Position numbers and translations under genes: made by a program
Origin: Frankiales bacterium
GTDB taxonomy: Bacteria; Actinomycetota; Actinomycetes; Mycobacteriales; SCTD01
DNA length: 5,155 bases
Direction: 5' to 3'
Assembly: GCA_004299215.1 (NCBI GenBank)
Contig: SCTD01000423.1
Span: forward strand, 1-5,155
In this document: positions 4,735 to 5,155 of the stretch, in pieces
Position numbering within the stretch: the stretch's first letter is position 1
Layout: every line of letters starts with the position of its first letter
The notes under the pieces: generated by a model
What the model was told of the DNA's origin: nothing
Database searches by the model: none
Seen by the model: only the letters and a program-made list of their open reading frames with translations

Positions 4735-5155
4735 ATGGCACGTGCAGCAGCCGTCTCCGACCGCTGGGCGGCTCGCCCCGTGCTCGGTGCGTCGCTGCGC
4801 CTGCTGGCACTGCTCGGACCCGTCGCGATCGGCATCGGCGTCGCGCTGCTGGTCGCCCGGCTCGTGCCACCGCCGGAGGGCAGCGCCCGCCTGGGCTGGT
4901 GGGCGCTCGTGCTCGGTGCGTCCGTGGTGGCCGTCTTCACCGCTGACCGGCTGGCCCGCCGGCTCCTGCCACTGGCCCTGCTGCTCGAGCTGTCGCTGAT
5001 CTTCCCGGACCGCGCCCCGTCACGACTGCGGGCTGCGCGCACCACCAGCGTCCGCGACCTCGACACGCGGCTGGCCAAGCTGCGCGGCCAGGGCGTCTCC
5101 ATGACGCCCTACGACGCGGCCGAGACCGTGGTGACCCTGGTCGGCATCCTCGGCC
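4735..5155 (+). CDS. Membrane protein N-terminus (3' end outside window), possibly an HD-type phosphohydrolase
   Basis: The frame stays open to the window end, giving 140 residues of a longer protein. Hydrophobic segments lie at about 21-44 and 54-70, with a third, shorter one at 77-90. These are followed by a basic stretch LIFPDRAPSRLRAAR (88-102), a probably helical linker (about 105-120), and DAAETVVTLVGILG at the cut. The sequence around IFPDRAPSR followed by AAET-type residues recalls actinobacterial membrane-anchored proteins whose next segment is an HD or HD-GYP phosphohydrolase domain. No HD residues are inside the window, so this is memory-based inference; another signalling output domain is possible. 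The ATG at 4735 is favoured by GAGGAG four bases upstream; an in-frame ATG at 4705 is the alternative, and an in-frame TGA at 4657 limits the upstream extension. The gene is divergent from the LON-domain gene, with 127 bp between starts that hold repeats and a possible promoter. Confidence 0.82.
   Translation, partial: MARAAAVSDRWAARPVLGASLRLLALLGPVAIGIGVALLVARLVPPPEGSARLGWWALVLGASVVAVFTADRLARRLLPLALLLELSLIFPDRAPSRLRAARTTSVRDLDTRLAKLRGQGVSMTPYDAAETVVTLVGILG

Noticed and set aside
4245..4946. Plus-strand open frame antisense to the LON-domain gene and running into the 3' membrane gene
   Set aside because: It overlaps two genes with recognisable protein features, has a mirror-image composition, and contains no domain.
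1..5155. Searched for tRNA or rRNA genes, CRISPR repeats, transposase genes with terminal repeats, and phage or defence genes
   Set aside because: No cloverleaf, regularly spaced repeat array, transposase motif or defence-type domain was seen on either strand.

Overview
The window is very GC-rich DNA (clearly above 70% by eye) with G/C-dominated third codon positions, almost gapless gene packing and mostly leaderless-looking genes. Together with an actinobacterial-type DnaE and a DUF6308-like neighbour, this points to a high-GC actinobacterium. Sequence flavour suggests a Geodermatophilales- or Frankiales-like lineage, but that is an impression, not a proven assignment.

Layout: (1) bases 3-1889, plus strand: the C-terminal half of the replicative DNA polymerase III alpha subunit DnaE, cut off by the window start. 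(2) 1930-2613, plus: a 227-residue DUF6308-like protein of unknown function. (3) 2665-3297, minus: a 210-residue secreted lipoprotein, convergent with (2). (4) 3364-3945, plus: a 193-residue protein with four predicted membrane helices, divergent from (3). (5) 3942-4607, minus: a free-standing LON substrate-binding-domain protein whose stop codon overlaps that of (4) in a shared CTAG. (6) 4735 to the window end, plus: the membrane-anchored N-terminus of a protein that continues outside, possibly an HD-type phosphohydrolase. The intergenic gaps are 40, 51, 66 and 127 bp, so no long gene-free stretch exists.

The genes do not form one operon: strand changes at almost every junction, and each of genes 2-5 appears to have its own -10 hexamer 6-8 bases before its start codon. 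This looks like a chromosomal core neighbourhood of conserved, mostly uncharacterised actinobacterial genes beside dnaE, not an accessory island. I found no RNA genes, insertion sequences, CRISPR arrays, phage genes or defence cassettes. The most distinctive non-coding structure is the 127-bp divergent region 4608-4734. It carries a near-perfect 18-bp dyad overlapping a possible promoter, and two sets of short direct repeats. I do not see strong evidence for a new biological system.
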